Shown piece by piece: positions 62,133-64,000 of a stretch of DNA of 64,000 nucleotides. The notes below the pieces were generated by a model, which did no database searches, had not been told where the DNA came from, and saw only the letters and a program-made list of their open reading frames with translations. Position 1 is the first letter of the stretch. Every line of letters starts with the position of its first letter. The DNA comes from Rhodobacteraceae bacterium KLH11. Lineage in GTDB: Bacteria > Pseudomonadota > Alphaproteobacteria > Rhodobacterales > Rhodobacteraceae. The DNA lies in NCBI GenBank assembly GCA_000158135.1, contig DS999531.1, positions 99,737 through 163,736 of the forward strand. The letters run 5' to 3'. Made by a program: the position numbers and the translations under genes.

Positions 62133-64000
62133 ACCGCGATCTTCATATCATGCCGCCCGAGGCCCCGCTGGCGATGCCCGCGCAGAATTTCAGCGCGGAG
62201 TTTCATGATGCGCAGGCCCCGTCAGAGGCCAGGCGGCCCTCGGCCGGGTTTTGGCGTGCGTTGGCTTTTTCTCCGGCAATGGCGGCGACGCTGGGGTTGC
62301 TTTGGGTCATGTCTGACTGGTTCGGTGCTGAAGGGATCAACCTGATCGAAGCCATCCTGCTGGCGCTGATCTCGTTCAACTTCTTCTGGATTTCCTTCAC
62401 CGTCTGTACCGTCTTGCTGGGCATGGTCTCATTGTCCCGTCAGGACACTCCGCAACGGCAAGCGGCTCCGCAGCCCCTCAAGGTTGCCTTGCTGATGCCG
62501 GTCTATAACGAAGTGCCGTGGTTCGTTCTGGGCAACGCCCGCACGATGCTGGAAGAACTGCGGGCGCGTGGTGGGCAACACCACTATGCCATGTTCATTC
62601 TGTCCGACACGCGCGATCCGGATATCGCCGCGCAGGAACAGGCCAGCATCGAGGCGCTGCGCACGACGCTGGCCCCCGGGCTTGAACTCTATTACCGACG
62701 CCGCGCACAGAACACGGATCGCAAGGTTGGCAATATTGCCGATTGGGTCAGCCGCTGGGGCGCTGATTGGGACGCGATGCTGGTGCTGGACGCCGACAGC
62801 CTGATGACCGGGCGCGCGATTGCCCGCCTGACCGACGCATTGGCGCGCGATCCGGGTGCAGGCCTGATCCAGAGCTATCCGCAACTGATCGGGGCACAAT
62901 CGGTGTTTGCCCGGATGCAGCAGTTTGCCAATGGCGTCTATGGCATCGCCTTTGCCGAAGGTCTGGCCCGCTGGTGCGGACAGGAAGGCAACTATTGGGG
63001 CCATAACGCGATCATCCGTACCAAGGCTTTTGCCTCCAGCGCGGGTCTGCCCAAGCTGCGCTCGCTCAGCGGGCAGGACAAGCTGATCATGAGCCACGAT
63101 TTCGTCGAGGCCGGCCTGCTGCGCCGCGCCGGATGGGCCGTGCGTTTTCTGCCCCGCATTCGCGGCTCATACGAAGAGACACCACCCACCCTCATCGACC
63201 ACGCCATGCGCGATCGCCGTTGGTGTCAGGGCAACCTGCAACACCTCAAACTGCTGGGTTCGACCGGGTTCCGCGCGGTATCGCGCTTTCATATGTTCCA
63301 TGGCGCGGTGGGCTATCTGATGTCGCCGCTCTGGTTCGCGCTGCTGGTCATGTGGGCGCTGATCGGTCAGGGCGAAGAGGCCTCGGTTCTGCACTATTTC
63401 AGCCCGGACAATCCTTTGTTCCCGCAATGGCCCGAGATGTCCGAAACACGTCACGTTCTGATCATTCTGGTGATGTACGCGATGCTTCTGGCGCCCAAGT
63501 TTCTGGGGGTTCTGGCCCTGCCACTCAGCGGCGTGCGCTATTCGGATTTCGGCGGTCGGCGGCGGTTCTTCACCTCGTTTGTTTTCGAGGTCATCCTGTC
63601 GATCCTCTATGCCCCGATCCTGATGGTGCAGCAGATGATCGCCGTGTTTCGCACCGCATTGGGCATTCAAAAGGGCTGGTCCCCGCAGGCCCGCGATGGC
63701 GGCAGCTACAGCCTGCGCACACTGATCTTGTGCCATGCGCTGGAAACCATCAGCGGTGTGGCGCTGACGGCGGGTATCCTCGCAGGTCTGGTCTCGGTCT
63801 GGCTGGCCCCGATTGCTATCAGCCTGGCACTGGCCATTCCGCTATCCGCGCTCAGCGGTGTCTCGGCAGGGGCAGCGCGCCGCATGGTCGGGATGCGCGA
63901 AGATGTCCGCGAGCCCGCCATCACACGCTCGGCCCGGCAGTATCGCGATGAGCTGAAGCGCATCGTAGAAGGCAAGGGCATCGTCACCCCGGCGGAGTAA
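62129..64000 (+). CDS. opgH: glucan glucosyltransferase OpgH
   Basis: This 623-residue inner-membrane GT2 enzyme makes the linear glucan from UDP-glucose. The catalytic region begins VALLMPVYNEVPWF. It contains VLDADSLMTG (about residue 220), the TED-like SHDFVEAGLLRRAGW and the RDRRWCQGNLQH motif (about 362), with eight or so membrane spans around it. It is shorter than E. coli OpgH, as in Rhodobacter. The stop codon TAA is the last three bases of the window, so the gene is complete. Confidence 0.92.
   Translation: MNRDLHIMPPEAPLAMPAQNFSAEFHDAQAPSEARRPSAGFWRALAFSPAMAATLGLLWVMSDWFGAEGINLIEAILLALISFNFFWISFTVCTVLLGMVSLSRQDTPQRQAAPQPLKVALLMPVYNEVPWFVLGNARTMLEELRARGGQHHYAMFILSDTRDPDIAAQEQASIEALRTTLAPGLELYYRRRAQNTDRKVGNIADWVSRWGADWDAMLVLDADSLMTGRAIARLTDALARDPGAGLIQSYPQLIGAQSVFARMQQFANGVYGIAFAEGLARWCGQEGNYWGHNAIIRTKAFASSAGLPKLRSLSGQDKLIMSHDFVEAGLLRRAGWAVRFLPRIRGSYEETPPTLIDHAMRDRRWCQGNLQHLKLLGSTGFRAVSRFHMFHGAVGYLMSPLWFALLVMWALIGQGEEASVLHYFSPDNPLFPQWPEMSETRHVLIILVMYAMLLAPKFLGVLALPLSGVRYSDFGGRRRFFTSFVFEVILSILYAPILMVQQMIAVFRTALGIQKGWSPQARDGGSYSLRTLILCHALETISGVALTAGILAGLVSVWLAPIAISLALAIPLSALSGVSAGAARRMVGMREDVREPAITRSARQYRDELKRIVEGKGIVTPAE

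Overview
The window looks like a chromosomal segment of a marine alphaproteobacterium of the Rhodobacteraceae (Roseobacter group). The evidence is high-GC coding sequence, an aerobic (CobN/CobG) cobalamin operon with the roseobacter-type gene order, an osmoregulated periplasmic glucan operon, and many small conserved proteins and hairpin repeats that I recognise from that family. This assignment is inferred from gene content, not from a marker-gene comparison.

Layout. Positions 1-1.1 kb hold the tail of a DUF2063/DoxX operon of the kind that accompanies MNIO (DUF692) peptide-modifying enzymes. 1.1-12.9 kb is mostly housekeeping: an ArsC-like protein, cold-shock protein, ThyX, glyoxalase, DUF1194, MarR, SdhE, XRE regulator, aspartate aminotransferase, MATE pump, PPK2, AhpD-like protein and ParE. 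12.9-13.9 kb is an AT-rich HEPN-like orphan gene followed by a cluster of hairpin repeats. 14-24.6 kb carries a hydrolase lacking its usual serine, a glycosyltransferase, YgfZ, an ABC membrane domain without ATPase, EF-P, CobQ, and the trio pcm-tolC-PopZ-like gene. 24.74-33.6 kb is a genomic island inserted in the 3' end of a tRNA-Cys gene. It is bounded by a 17-bp direct repeat and carries an integrase, two small DNA-binding proteins, an XRE regulator with a HEPN/RES protein, and a divergently oriented operon of AAA ATPase, subtilisin-like protease and WGR protein (IetAS-like defence). 33.8-37.7 kb is a small glycosyltransferase/methyltransferase cluster, followed by a beta-hydroxyacid dehydrogenase.

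39.0-53.2 kb is the cobalamin block. A B12 riboswitch precedes DUF1636, cobW, cobN, cobG, cobH, cobI, cobJ, (cobK on the opposite strand), cobL, cobE, cobM, cobB, cobA and cobF, nearly all overlapping by a few bases. A second B12 riboswitch at 53.2 kb precedes cbtB-cbtA (cobalt uptake), a His-rich exported protein and a second DUF1636 gene. Together with cobQ at 20.0 kb this covers ring synthesis from uroporphyrinogen III to cobyric acid apart from cobS/cobT, cobO and other amidation or adenosylation partners, which are not in the window.

55-64 kb contains a DUF302 protein, a thiamine-diphosphate enzyme of the acetolactate synthase family, a decayed CoA-transferase gene, a TPR protein and the opgC-opgG/D-opgH operon. 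The last codon of opgH ends exactly at the window edge.

The most interesting candidates are the protease/ATPase/WGR operon of the tRNA-Cys island, the PopZ-like gene next to tolC, and the cobK/cobL pair with overlapping divergent start codons.
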